Origin: an uncultured Neglectibacter sp.
GTDB taxonomy: Bacteria > Bacillota > Clostridia > Oscillospirales > Acutalibacteraceae
Length of the DNA stretch: 64,000 nt
Direction: 5' to 3'
Assembly: GCA_937958185.1 (NCBI GenBank)
Contig: CALFFN010000021.1
Location: forward strand, 154,929-218,928
Each line of letters starts with the position of its first letter. Positions within the stretch are counted from its first letter, which is position 1. The position numbers were made by a program, and so were the translations under genes. Of this stretch, positions 48,238 to 56,533 are shown one piece after another. The notes under the pieces are model-generated. The model was not told the origin of the DNA, made no database searches, and saw nothing but the letters and a program-made list of their open reading frames with translations.

Positions 48238-49131
48238 ATGAAAAAAACGCAAAAAGCCGCCGTGATCGGTCACCCTATCGGGCACACCATGTCGCCTTTT
48301 ATCCAGAAACGTCTTTTTGAGCTTTCTTCGATCCCGATGGAGTACCAGGTGCTGGACGTGCCGGACTTAGCCGCGGCAATGGAAACGCTCCGGGGGCTTG
48401 ACTGCTTCAACGTTACCATTCCCCATAAAACCAATATCATTCCCTTTCTGGACGGGCTGTGCGACCATGCGCGGCTCTGCGGTTCCGTCAATACCGTGAC
48501 GGTGCGGGACGGCAGGCTCTACGGCAGCACCTCGGACGGACCTGGGGCAGCGGTGGCGCTTTCCGTTCATGGTCTGTCCATGAATGGAAAAATCCTCCTG
48601 CTGGGAAACGGGGGGGCTGCCAGGGCTATTGCCTTTATGGCTGCCCAGCACCCCGATTTCAACCTGACGCTCGTCCACCGGGACGGCTCCTATGAAAAGG
48701 CGATGGAGCTTGCCGGAGACCTTGCCGCTTTTGCGCGGGACCGCGGCGACAGGCACTTCCTTATCACCGTTCAGAGTTATGCGGAGCTGGAAGCGGAAGC
48801 CCGGGGCGGCTTGAAGCGGTATGACCTGCTCATCAACGCCACAAGCGTCGGCATGTACCCGAATATTGGAGTCAGCCCAGTCAGCGAAGCGGTCGTATCC
48901 CGCTGCGGAGCGGTTTTTGACGCGGTCTATAACCCGGAGAAAACGGAGCTGCTGCGTCTGGCGGAGAAAGCGGGCGTTAAAACCGTCGGCGGCATGGGTA
49001 TGCTCGTCTGCCAGGCGGCATATTCCCACCACATCTGGTTCGGGACGGAATTTCGGAATGAAGATCTACTGCAGCTTATCAAAGACGCAAATGTAGAAAT
49101 GAAACGGATTTTCGGAGAGGGTATCGCATGA
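48238..49131 (+). CDS. aroE: Shikimate dehydrogenase
   Basis: Reduces 3-dehydroshikimate to shikimate with NADPH. It has 297 residues: the substrate site GHPIGHTMSPFIQK, NVTIPHKTNIIPFLD with the catalytic Lys, SVNTV, the nucleotide motif LLGNGGAARAIAFMA, and C-terminal GMGMLVCQAAYSHHIW. AGAGGTGC precedes the ATG at 48238. It overlaps aroK by 4 nt and opens the aromatic cluster. Confidence 0.94.
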   Translation: MKKTQKAAVIGHPIGHTMSPFIQKRLFELSSIPMEYQVLDVPDLAAAMETLRGLDCFNVTIPHKTNIIPFLDGLCDHARLCGSVNTVTVRDGRLYGSTSDGPGAAVALSVHGLSMNGKILLLGNGGAARAIAFMAAQHPDFNLTLVHRDGSYEKAMELAGDLAAFARDRGDRHFLITVQSYAELEAEARGGLKRYDLLINATSVGMYPNIGVSPVSEAVVSRCGAVFDAVYNPEKTELLRLAEKAGVKTVGGMGMLVCQAAYSHHIWFGTEFRNEDLLQLIKDANVEMKRIFGEGIA

Positions 49132-49673
49132 GGGAAAACATTGTGCTGTGCGGCTTTATGGGCTGCGGCAAGACCACGGTGGGAAAGCGCGCCGCCAAGC
49201 TGATGAAGCGGAAATTCTGTGATTTGGACCATTATATAGAAGAAAAAGCCGGCATGACGGTCACGGAAATTTTTGCCCAGCAGGGGGAGGAGGGCTTTCG
49301 CCGGTTGGAAACGGAAGCAGTGCGGGAGGTCTCTAAAGAGGGGAACATGGTGGTCGCCTGCGGCGGGGGCACGGTGCTGCGCCCGGAAAATGTGGCCGCG
49401 TTCCATGAGAACGGGGCGCTGATCCTGCTGCTGGACGTGCCCCTGCCCGTCCTGCAGGAGCGGCTGAAAAACGATACCAGCCGACCGCTGCTGCAAAAGC
49501 CCAACCGCAATCAGGTGATAGCCGAGCTGTACCGTCGGCGCATTTCCCTGTACCGCAGGGCGGCGGACGTGACTGTCCGTGCCACGGCGCCGTTTTGGAT
49601 CGTTGCCAAAAAAGTGGCTGCCGTTGGCGGCAGAATGCTGGAAGCTTCTGCAGAAAACAGAGAAAAATCTTGA
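49128..49673 (+). CDS. aroK: Shikimate kinase
   Basis: Phosphorylates shikimate at the 3-hydroxyl. It has 181 residues. The P-loop is GFMGCGKTTVGKRAAKLM, the substrate-binding DLDHYIEEKAGM carries the conserved Asp, CGGGTVLRPEN gives the GGG motif, and TSRPLLQK provides the lid arginine. It overlaps aroE (ATGA) and its last codons contain the -35 box of the aroF promoter. Confidence 0.94.
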   Translation: MRENIVLCGFMGCGKTTVGKRAAKLMKRKFCDLDHYIEEKAGMTVTEIFAQQGEEGFRRLETEAVREVSKEGNMVVACGGGTVLRPENVAAFHENGALILLLDVPLPVLQERLKNDTSRPLLQKPNRNQVIAELYRRRISLYRRAADVTVRATAPFWIVAKKVAAVGGRMLEASAENREKS

Positions 49674-49698
49674 CAAATCCCGATTTGTAGTCTATGAT
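49670..49698 (+). promoter_or_regulatory. Promoter of the aroF operon inside the aroK end
   Basis: TTGACA overlaps the aroK stop; after 17 bp comes TATGAT. It allows aroF-tyrA-aroA-aroC-pheA to be transcribed separately from aroE-aroK. Confidence 0.75.
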
Positions 49699-49729
49699 TA
49701 AGAAAATTCCCGGCAAGGAGCATGTTCTC

Positions 49730-49852
49730 ATGAACTCTCTGATGACAAAACGATTTAGCCGCTATTACCGCCCGCAGTTTACTGTTCGGGCTTTTTGTGC
49801 TGGGAAAAATGACGGCGGCTGTGTATCTTTGCGGATTCGGCGCTCCCTGTAG
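49730..49852 (+). CDS. Candidate leader peptide of the aroF operon
   Basis: A 40-codon ORF with a good AAGGAG site nine bases before its ATG. It reads MNSLMTKRFSRYYRPQF and continues to a TAG at 49850. Aromatic codons cluster at the start: Phe at 49754, Tyr-Tyr at 49763-49768, Phe at 49778. The tandem Tyr codons end one base before the 5' arm of the first terminator. This placement suggests that ribosome position on aromatic codons controls transcription, as in classic attenuation. It is too short to be a normal gene and has no conserved domain. Confidence 0.5.
   Translation: MNSLMTKRFSRYYRPQFTVRAFCAGKNDGGCVSLRIRRSL
49770..49796 (+). terminator. First terminator in the aroF leader (probable attenuator)
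   Basis: GCCCG (49770-49774) and CGGGC (49787-49791) with an inner CAGT-TT-ACTG stem, followed by TTTTT. It lies only 75-95 nt after the promoter. Confidence 0.7.
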
Positions 49853-49881
49853 CGTGCCGAAAGCAGAATACAGGATACTTT

Positions 49882-49912
49882 AGCGGAGCCGCCCGATGGC
49901 TTCGCTGTTTTT
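49882..49912 (+). terminator. Second terminator in the aroF leader
   Basis: AGCGGAGCC (49882-49890) and GGCTTCGCT (49898-49906), nine pairs with one wobble, followed by GTTTTT. It lies 40 nt before the aroF start, beyond the leader ORF stop. Confidence 0.7.
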
Positions 49913-49953
49913 ATGTATGCTGAAAATAATGAATTAGGAAAGGAAAGAAAAAC

Positions 49954-50967
49954 ATGATTATCGTATTGAAACCCAATCAAAAGCAGGAGCTGGTAGATTC
50001 CTTCGTCAAAAAGCTCACCTCGGAATACGACGTGCAGGTGAACACCTGGGTGGGCACCCAAAGCACCGTGCTGGGTCTGATCGGCGACACCACCGTGATT
50101 GACAGCGAGTACATTCAGGCGCAGGATTTTGTAGAAAGCGTCAAGCGCGTGCAGGAGCCCTACAAAAAGGCGAACCGTAAATTCCACCCCGACGATACGG
50201 TCATCACCCTGCCGAACGGCTCGAAGATCGGCGGGGGCGGGCTGGCGCTGATCGCCGGACCCTGCTCGGTGGAAAGCGAAGCGCAGATATGCTCCGTGGC
50301 GGAAAGCGTAAAGGCTTCCGGCGCCACCTTCCTGCGAGGCGGAGCCTTCAAGCCCCGCACCTCGCCGTACTCTTTCCAGGGCATGAAGGACGAGGGTCTG
50401 AAGCTGCTGTCCGAAGCGAAGAAAAAGACCGGGCTGCCCATCGTGACAGAAATCATGAGCATTGACCACCTGCCCCTGTTCGACGATGTGGACGTCATTC
50501 AAGTGGGCGCCAGGAATATGCAGAATTTTGAGCTTTTGAAGCAGCTGGGTAAGCTGCATAAGCCCATTCTCCTGAAGCGCGGGCTTGCCAGCACCATTGA
50601 GGAACTGCTGATGAGCGCGGAATATATCATGGCGGAGGGCAACGAGCAGGTCATTCTCTGCGAGCGCGGGATCAGGACTTATGAAACCATCACCCGGAAC
50701 ACCCTGGATATTTCCGCGATCCCCGTGTTAAAGCGGCTGTCCCATTTGCCCGTTATCGTAGACCCCAGCCACGCTTCCGGCATCAACTGGCTCATTGAGC
50801 CTTTGGCGGTGGCGGCGGCGGCGATCGGAGCGGACGGCTTGATCATTGAGGTCCACAACGACCCCAGCCACGCCCTGTGCGACGGCGCCCAGTCCATTAC
50901 GCCCGCCCAGTTTGACGCGCTGGCAAAGAAGGTCACCAAGGTTTCCGAAATGGTGCACGGGCTATGA
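49954..50967 (+). CDS. aroF: 3-deoxy-7-phosphoheptulonate (DAHP) synthase
   Basis: First committed step of the shikimate pathway: PEP plus erythrose-4-phosphate. It has 337 residues and is the beta-type enzyme with an N-terminal ferredoxin-like regulatory domain (about 1-70). Catalytic landmarks are LIAGPCSVESEAQI, FLRGGAFKPRTSPYSFQG, IQVGARNMQNFELLK, PILLKRGL and IVDPSHASG. GGAAAGGAAAG precedes the ATG. First structural gene after the leader; overlaps tyrA by 4 nt. Confidence 0.96.
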   Translation: MIIVLKPNQKQELVDSFVKKLTSEYDVQVNTWVGTQSTVLGLIGDTTVIDSEYIQAQDFVESVKRVQEPYKKANRKFHPDDTVITLPNGSKIGGGGLALIAGPCSVESEAQICSVAESVKASGATFLRGGAFKPRTSPYSFQGMKDEGLKLLSEAKKKTGLPIVTEIMSIDHLPLFDDVDVIQVGARNMQNFELLKQLGKLHKPILLKRGLASTIEELLMSAEYIMAEGNEQVILCERGIRTYETITRNTLDISAIPVLKRLSHLPVIVDPSHASGINWLIEPLAVAAAAIGADGLIIEVHNDPSHALCDGAQSITPAQFDALAKKVTKVSEMVHGL

Positions 50968-51797
50968 GGAAAAAAATCGTTGTAGTAGGCCTGGGGTTGA
51001 TCGGCGGCTCTATCGCAAAGGCGCTGAAGCTCAATACCGACCACATTGTGCTGGGCGTGGACACGCAGGAGGACACGCTGCTGGACGCCTGTTCCTGCGG
51101 CGCCATCGACGGGAAAACCAGCCCGGAGGACTTGCGCACCGCCGATGTGGTGTACCTCTGTATCTACCCCGAAAGCGCGCTGGAATTTGCGAAAGAGAAC
51201 GGTCCCATGTTGAAAGAGGGCTGTATCCTCACCGACGCTTGCGGCATTAAGGGAGAGATATGCCAGGGCATGGAGCGGCTGCGCGGCACGGGCAAATACG
51301 TGTTTGTGGCAGGGCACCCCATGGCAGGGAAGGAGCTGAGCGGCTTTGCCGCCAGCGACGCCGGGATTTTCGCGGGAGCGTCTTATCTGATTGCCCCCTG
51401 CGGCGCGCCGGAATGGGCGGTGGACGAGGTCGCTTCTCTCGCAAAAAGCATGGGCTTTGGTCGTGTGGTGATGACCACCCCCGAGCAGCATGACCGGGAA
51501 ATCGCCTTTACCTCTCAGCTGCCCCATGTGCTGGCGTGCTCTTATGTGATGAGCCCGCGCTGTAAAGAACATCAGGGCTTTTCCGCCGGCAGCTACCGGG
51601 ACGTTTCCCGGGTCGCCAATATCAACGATGTGCTGTGGAGCCGCCTGTTCCTGGATAATCGGGAGGAACTGCTTTCCGAGCTGGACGAGCTTATCAAAAA
51701 TCTTTCCTCTTTCCGCTGTGCCATTGACAGCGAAGATGAGGAGCGGTTGCGGCAGCTGCTCCGCCATGCGGCGGAAATCAAAAGGGAAGTGGGCTGA
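50964..51797 (+). CDS. tyrA: Prephenate dehydrogenase
   Basis: Converts prephenate to 4-hydroxyphenylpyruvate for tyrosine. It has 277 residues: NAD motif VVGLGLIGGSIAKALKL, the catalytic His region FVAGHPMAGKELSGF, and SYRDVSRVANINDVLW in the helical dimer domain. No ACT domain, so feedback control probably lies elsewhere. It overlaps aroF by 4 nt. Confidence 0.94.
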   Translation: MRKKIVVVGLGLIGGSIAKALKLNTDHIVLGVDTQEDTLLDACSCGAIDGKTSPEDLRTADVVYLCIYPESALEFAKENGPMLKEGCILTDACGIKGEICQGMERLRGTGKYVFVAGHPMAGKELSGFAASDAGIFAGASYLIAPCGAPEWAVDEVASLAKSMGFGRVVMTTPEQHDREIAFTSQLPHVLACSYVMSPRCKEHQGFSAGSYRDVSRVANINDVLWSRLFLDNREELLSELDELIKNLSSFRCAIDSEDEERLRQLLRHAAEIKREVG

Positions 51798-51818
51798 ACC
51801 GCCCGGAAAGGAATCTTT

Positions 51819-53135
51819 ATGGTATCGTATCAAGCGGGCTTTTCCGGCGGGCATATCACGCTGCCGCCCAGCAAGAGCGCAGCTCACAGGGCGCTGCTCT
51901 GCGCTGCCCTTTCCGGCGGGAATGTAACGGTGTCCCACATTGACAAGAGCAAGGATATGGAAGCTATGCTGAACGCTCTTCACGCGCTGGGCGTTCCCGC
52001 CGACTATGACGAAAATAAAAAATGCGTCGTTTTCAGCGGCAGCTTTCCCCAGCCGGGGCGCGGAGAAGAAATCAACTGCCTGGAATCCGGCAATACCCTG
52101 CGGTTTGTAACGCCTGTCGCGGCGGCTTTGGGTGGGGACTGGCTCTTTACGGGCAGCGGCAGGCTGCCCGAGCGCCCCATGTCCGTCTATCAGGAGCTTT
52201 TGCCCCGCCACGGCGTTTCCTATCAGCCGGAAAGCACGGAAGCAGGGAAAAACCTTCCTCTGCGCCTTTCGGGAAAGCTGCAGCCGGGCGTGTACGAAGT
52301 GCCGGGAAATATCAGTTCGCAGTTTATCACGGGCTTCTTATTTGCCCTGCCGCTGCTGCCTGGCGACAGCGAGATCGTGGTCACAACTCCGCTGGAATCT
52401 AAAGGATATATAGATTTGACCCTTTCCATCTTACAGGATTTTGGCATTGCCATCACTGAGACCGCTGCAGGGTGGATAATCCCCGGCAGTCAGACTTACA
52501 CCGCCCATGATTACACGGTGGAGGGCGATTGGTCCCAGGCGGCGTTTTTTCTGTCCATGGCAGCGCTTTCGCCGGGCGGGGAAACGGTCTATCTGCACGG
52601 GCTGAACAGTGCTTCCGCCCAGGGCGACAAAGCCTGCGTGACCTGCTTTGAAAATTTTGGCCTGCACACCCACTGGGAAGCTGATGTGTTGGCTGCGTGG
52701 AACCCCAATGCCGGGAAAAAATTCGGCGGCTTGCACGGCACGGTGATTGACGCGTCTCAAATCAACGACCTCGTTCCCGCGCTGGCGGTCTGCGGCGCGC
52801 TATCCGAGGGCGAAACAAGGATCGTACATGCGGAGCGGCTGCGCTTCAAGGAAAGCGATCGTCTGGCGGCAATGGCAGAAGCCATCAACGCGCTGGGCGG
52901 CAACGCACGGGAGACCACTGACGGTCTTGTGATCCAGGGTGTGCCGGAGCTTCGGGGCGGCACAGCCGAGGGAAAGAACGACCACCGCGTGGTGATGGCG
53001 CTGGCAGCGGCGGCGCTGCGGTGCAGCGGAGAGCTTGCCGTGACCGATGAGCAGAGCATTCAAAAGACCTATCCAGGCTTTTTTGAAGATTTCAGGAAAT
53101 TAGGAGGGATCGCCAATGTCGTCCATGTGGGGTGA
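51819..53135 (+). CDS. aroA: 3-phosphoshikimate 1-carboxyvinyltransferase (EPSP synthase)
   Basis: Joins PEP to shikimate-3-phosphate. It has 438 residues with the family motifs ITLPPSKSAAHRALLCAALSGG near the start, LESGNTLRFVTPVAAALGG (the LxxGNxGT-like site with variations) and RLRFKESDRLAAMAEAINALGG. The variant GNTLRF in place of GNAGTAMRP is worth noting because that loop governs glyphosate sensitivity. AAAGGAA precedes the ATG. It overlaps aroC by 20 nt. Confidence 0.94.
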   Translation: MVSYQAGFSGGHITLPPSKSAAHRALLCAALSGGNVTVSHIDKSKDMEAMLNALHALGVPADYDENKKCVVFSGSFPQPGRGEEINCLESGNTLRFVTPVAAALGGDWLFTGSGRLPERPMSVYQELLPRHGVSYQPESTEAGKNLPLRLSGKLQPGVYEVPGNISSQFITGFLFALPLLPGDSEIVVTTPLESKGYIDLTLSILQDFGIAITETAAGWIIPGSQTYTAHDYTVEGDWSQAAFFLSMAALSPGGETVYLHGLNSASAQGDKACVTCFENFGLHTHWEADVLAAWNPNAGKKFGGLHGTVIDASQINDLVPALAVCGALSEGETRIVHAERLRFKESDRLAAMAEAINALGGNARETTDGLVIQGVPELRGGTAEGKNDHRVVMALAAAALRCSGELAVTDEQSIQKTYPGFFEDFRKLGGIANVVHVG

Positions 53136-54207
53136 AAGGCTTAAAATATCCATTTTTGGAGGAAGCCACACGGAAGCCATCGGTGTGACCCTGGACGGGC
53201 TCCCTGCCGGGGAGCAGATCGACTGGGAGGAAATCCTTGTCCAGATGGCGCGCCGTGCGCCGGGGCAGGACGCCACCGCCACCACCCGGAAGGAAGCGGA
53301 TATGCCGAAGGTGCTGTGCGGGCTGCTGAACGGCGTTACCACAGGCGCTCCCTTGACTGCCATCATTGAAAATACGAATCAGCACTCCAAAGATTACGAA
53401 AGCCTCCGCGTGCTGCCCCGTCCCGGTCATGCGGATTACACCGCCTTTGTGCGGTACGGCAATCATCACGATGTCCGCGGGGGCGGGCATTTTTCCGGCA
53501 GATTAACAGCGCCCTTGGTTTTTGCCGGGGCGGTGGCAAGGCAGATACTTTCCCGCAGGGGGATCGTGGTAGGCTCTCACGTGGTGAGCGTGGGGCAGTC
53601 CCCAAAGGACGAGCTTTTCGATGGGGTAAATATTTCTCCGGTGTTACTTTCTCGCCTGAGCCGGGAATACTTTCCAGTAATAGCGGAACAGACAAAAACC
53701 GCCATGCGGCAGGAAATTGAAGCCGCCAGATCGGAAGCGGACAGCGTAGGCGGCATCGTGGAGTGCGCAGTGATTGGGCTGCCTGCCGGGGCAGGAAATC
53801 CCATGTTCGGCGGCGTGGAAAATCTGATTTCCTCCATTATGTTTGGGATCCCCGCCGTCAAGGGGGTCGAATTTGGCGCGGGCTTTGCAGCCGCGTATGC
53901 CTGCGGCAGTCAAAATAACGATTCCTTCTACTATGACGGAAAAGGCGCGGTGAAGACCCGCACCAATTCCGCAGGTGGAATTTTAGGAGGTATTACCAGC
54001 GGTATGCCAATTGTGTTCCGGGTGGCGCTGAAGCCCACGCCCTCCATCGGTCAGGAGCAGGACACTGTCAATTTGGAAACAAAGCAAAACGCCAAGCTGA
54101 CCGTTTCGGGCAGACACGATCCCTGTATCGTGCCGAGAGCCGCCCCGGCAGTGGAAGCGGCGGCGTGTATCGCCTGTCTGGAGCTGCTGCTGGAAACAGG
54201 AATGTAA
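53116..54207 (+). CDS. aroC: Chorismate synthase
   Basis: Converts EPSP to chorismate using reduced FMN. It has 363 residues with motifs GGSHTEAIGVTLDGLPAG near the start, RPGHADYTAFVRYG and DVRGGGHFSGRLTAP in the middle, and GGILGGITSGMPI plus RHDPCIVPRAAPAVEA near the end. The ATG lies inside the end of aroA behind GGAGGG. Confidence 0.96.
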   Translation: MSSMWGERLKISIFGGSHTEAIGVTLDGLPAGEQIDWEEILVQMARRAPGQDATATTRKEADMPKVLCGLLNGVTTGAPLTAIIENTNQHSKDYESLRVLPRPGHADYTAFVRYGNHHDVRGGGHFSGRLTAPLVFAGAVARQILSRRGIVVGSHVVSVGQSPKDELFDGVNISPVLLSRLSREYFPVIAEQTKTAMRQEIEAARSEADSVGGIVECAVIGLPAGAGNPMFGGVENLISSIMFGIPAVKGVEFGAGFAAAYACGSQNNDSFYYDGKGAVKTRTNSAGGILGGITSGMPIVFRVALKPTPSIGQEQDTVNLETKQNAKLTVSGRHDPCIVPRAAPAVEAAACIACLELLLETGM

Positions 54208-54270
54208 AAAAGATAACGATTCAGAAGCTGTAAACGAGTTTGCCGCAAGGAAAGGGAAGTGGTGAAAAAT

Positions 54271-55425
54271 ATGGAGCAAGCGGAATACGAACGGAAGCTT
54301 TCTGCTGTGCGGCAGGAAATCAACGAGATCGACAGCCAGTTACTGCCCCTGTTTTTGAAGCGCATGAAGTGCTCCGAACAGGTAGCGGCGCTCAAGCTGG
54401 AAGCCGGCGCGCCTGTGCTCAATGTCAAAAGGGAGCAGGAGATTCTGGACAAGGTTCGGCAGCAGGGCGGGGAGTACGGCTCGGAAGCGGCGATGCTGTA
54501 CCATTCCATTTTGTCCGTCAGCCGGGCGAGACAGCATAAGCTGCTGTCCGGCGGGGAAGAGCTGCGCATTTTGGAGCAGACGGCAGTCCGCAGTATGCCG
54601 GAACGTCCCGAAAAAGTGCTGTGCCAAGGCGTGGAGGGAGCGTATTCCCATCAGGCGGCGCTTTCTATTTTCGGCGAAGCGCCCATCGCTTTTACTCCCA
54701 CCTGGAAGCAGGTCTTTGAAGAGGTGAAATCCGGCAAGGCACAATTTGGCGTGCTGCCGGTGGAGAATTCCGCTGCCGGGTCCGTGACCGGGGTGTACGA
54801 TTTGATTTTGAAATACCGCTTCTTCATCGTTGGCGCGGCAGCCGTCAGGGTAAAGCACTGCCTTGCCGCAGCCAATGCCGAAGTTCCCGTTAAAACAGTG
54901 ATTTCCCACCCGCAGGCGCTTTCCCAGTGTGCGGAGTATATTGAAGAGCACGGCTTGCAGACCATGGAATTTTCCAACACAGCGGCTGCCGCCAAATATG
55001 TGGCGGAGGAACAGCCTGCCGGCGTTGCGGCACTTTGCTCCAAAGAAGCCGCGCTGCAATATGGGCTCTGCGTTCTGGAAGAAAACGTGCAGGACGAAAA
55101 AGACAATACCACCCGGTTTGTGGTGATTTCCAGAGAGCCTATTTTCCCGGAAGAAGCCAATAAGATAAGCCTTTGCTTCTCGCTGCCCCACAAAGCCGGC
55201 GCCCTGCACACGGTGCTGGCACGGTTCGCCATGTGCGGGCTGAATATGACAAAAATAGAATCCCGCCCCATTCCCGGCAAAGCGTTTGAATATGATTTTT
55301 ATTTGGACTTCACCGGGAATATCCACGAGGAGGGGGCGCTTGATCTGCTGTGTTCCCTGCACGATGAACTGCCCCGCTTCTCTTTCCTGGGCAACTACAG
55401 CGAAAACGGAGGCGTCACTGCATGA
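54271..55425 (+). CDS. pheA: Chorismate mutase / prephenate dehydratase
   Basis: Bifunctional P-protein making phenylpyruvate for phenylalanine. It has 384 residues: chorismate mutase at about 1-90 (RQEINEIDSQLLPLFLKRMKCSEQVAALK), prephenate dehydratase at about 110-285 (VEGAYSHQAAL, PVENSAAGSV, SHPQALSQC, DNTTRFVVI) and a C-terminal ACT domain with KAGALHTVLARF and IESRPIPG for feedback by Phe. Start codons GTG (54259, 54262) and ATG (54271) are all possible; I chose the ATG. Confidence 0.93.
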   Translation: MEQAEYERKLSAVRQEINEIDSQLLPLFLKRMKCSEQVAALKLEAGAPVLNVKREQEILDKVRQQGGEYGSEAAMLYHSILSVSRARQHKLLSGGEELRILEQTAVRSMPERPEKVLCQGVEGAYSHQAALSIFGEAPIAFTPTWKQVFEEVKSGKAQFGVLPVENSAAGSVTGVYDLILKYRFFIVGAAAVRVKHCLAAANAEVPVKTVISHPQALSQCAEYIEEHGLQTMEFSNTAAAAKYVAEEQPAGVAALCSKEAALQYGLCVLEENVQDEKDNTTRFVVISREPIFPEEANKISLCFSLPHKAGALHTVLARFAMCGLNMTKIESRPIPGKAFEYDFYLDFTGNIHEEGALDLLCSLHDELPRFSFLGNYSENGGVTA

Positions 55426-55928
55426 GCATTCAGATGGTTCCTGTCAAAACGGAAGAGCAGATCGCCGACCTCTGCCGGATCGCAGAGCGCGTCTGGCATT
55501 TGACCTATGATCCTCTTGTCCCGGAGGGGCAGGTGGAATATATGCTGGACAAATTCCAGTCTCCCCATGCGGTAAAATCCCAAATGGCGGCCCAGAATTA
55601 CCGTTACTACATGATGGTGATTGACGGGCAAAACGCGGGCTTTGTGGGATTTTCTCCCCGGTACGAGGGGAGAGAGGAAATGTTCCTCAGCAAGGTGTAC
55701 CTGCTGCCGGAGTTCCGGGGGCGTGGCGCCGTGAAGGAAGCCTTTGCCCTGGTGGAAACGGAAACCAAAAAGGAAGGGCTTTCCAGGATCCGTTTGACGG
55801 TAAACAAGGGGAACGGCCATGCCGTGGCGGTATACGGGCATTACGGTTTTCATACGGTGGAAAAGGTGGAAACCGATATCGGCAGCGGCTACATCATGGA
55901 CGATTTTATCATGGTCAAGGAGTTGTGA
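55422..55928 (+). CDS. GNAT-family acetyltransferase
   Basis: A 168-residue acetyltransferase: MFLSKVYLLPEFRGRGAVKEAFALVE is the acetyl-CoA loop and NKGNGHAVAVYGHYGFHTVEKVETDIG the terminal motif. The start overlaps the pheA stop (ATGA), so it is the last gene of the aro operon, but no link of its activity to aromatic synthesis is evident. Confidence 0.88.
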   Translation: MSIQMVPVKTEEQIADLCRIAERVWHLTYDPLVPEGQVEYMLDKFQSPHAVKSQMAAQNYRYYMMVIDGQNAGFVGFSPRYEGREEMFLSKVYLLPEFRGRGAVKEAFALVETETKKEGLSRIRLTVNKGNGHAVAVYGHYGFHTVEKVETDIGSGYIMDDFIMVKEL

Positions 55929-55937
55929 ATTTTTCAG

Positions 55938-55966
55938 GCGCAGAGATTTTCTGCGCTTGCTTTTTT
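55938..55966 (+). terminator. Terminator of the aro operon
   Basis: GCGCAGA and TCTGCGC around a short loop, followed by TTGCTTTTTT. Confidence 0.85.
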
Positions 55967-55979
55967 AGGAGGAATTGTG

Positions 55980-56441
55980 ATGGGTGATTTTTTCAAAAAG
56001 CTGCGCTTCGGCTTTGAGCTTCACGGACTGTGCCTGTTCCTGCTCATCATGCTGCCGAATCTGATCTGGTTTGCCGTCCCGGCGCCAAAGGACGTTTTGC
56101 GGGCAGGTTCCGCTGTGCCCGGCTGGGACATGGCGGGGTCTGTTTTTCAGGTGCTGCTTTTTACATTTCTGTGCCTGCTGCAAAATCAAAGTGCCGGAAA
56201 GCTGAAAGAACGAAAAAGGTCGCTGTTCGGTTCGACCATCTGCTGCCTGTGCTACTATTTTTTGTGGGCGCTGTACTATCTGGGAATTGTTTCTCCCGCC
56301 GTGCTGCTGGGGCTGTGTCTTGCGCCCTGCGGCGCGTTCCTGTTTTTTGCATGGAACAGAAAAAACGGACCCGCCTTTTTCGCGGCGGCGCTTTTCACCC
56401 TCTGTCATTTTGTTACTACTCTCTGCAATTTTATTTTGTGA
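55980..56441 (+). CDS. Small membrane protein, unknown function
   Basis: A 153-residue protein with four predicted membrane helices and no recognised domain. It starts MGDFFKKLRFGFELHGLC, has a conspicuous PNLIWFAVPAPKD after the first helix and many Cys and Phe residues. Similar small hypothetical membrane proteins are common in Clostridia. AGGAGGAATTGTG precedes the ATG at 55980. Confidence 0.7.
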   Translation: MGDFFKKLRFGFELHGLCLFLLIMLPNLIWFAVPAPKDVLRAGSAVPGWDMAGSVFQVLLFTFLCLLQNQSAGKLKERKRSLFGSTICCLCYYFLWALYYLGIVSPAVLLGLCLAPCGAFLFFAWNRKNGPAFFAAALFTLCHFVTTLCNFIL

Positions 56442-56468
56442 GGGAAGAAGCATTTTACCTTAAATTTA

Positions 56469-56496
56469 TTGACTTTTTCTGGAAACATAGTAAAAT
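56469..56496 (+). promoter_or_regulatory. Promoter of the GH3 gene
   Basis: TTGACT, 16 bp, TAAAAT. Confidence 0.65.
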
Positions 56497-56533
56497 ATAA
56501 CTAAATATATTATCCGATTGGAGTGTGCACTGC

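Noticed and set aside
49674..49953. T-box riboswitch before aroF
   Set aside because: The leader is short and lacks the conserved TGG-ACCGCG antiterminator bulge; the hairpins and mini-ORF fit ribosome-mediated attenuation better.
50679..52211. 510-codon minus-strand open frame
   Set aside because: Lies antisense to aroF, tyrA and aroA, which all have complete family motifs; arises from codon bias in GC-rich genes.
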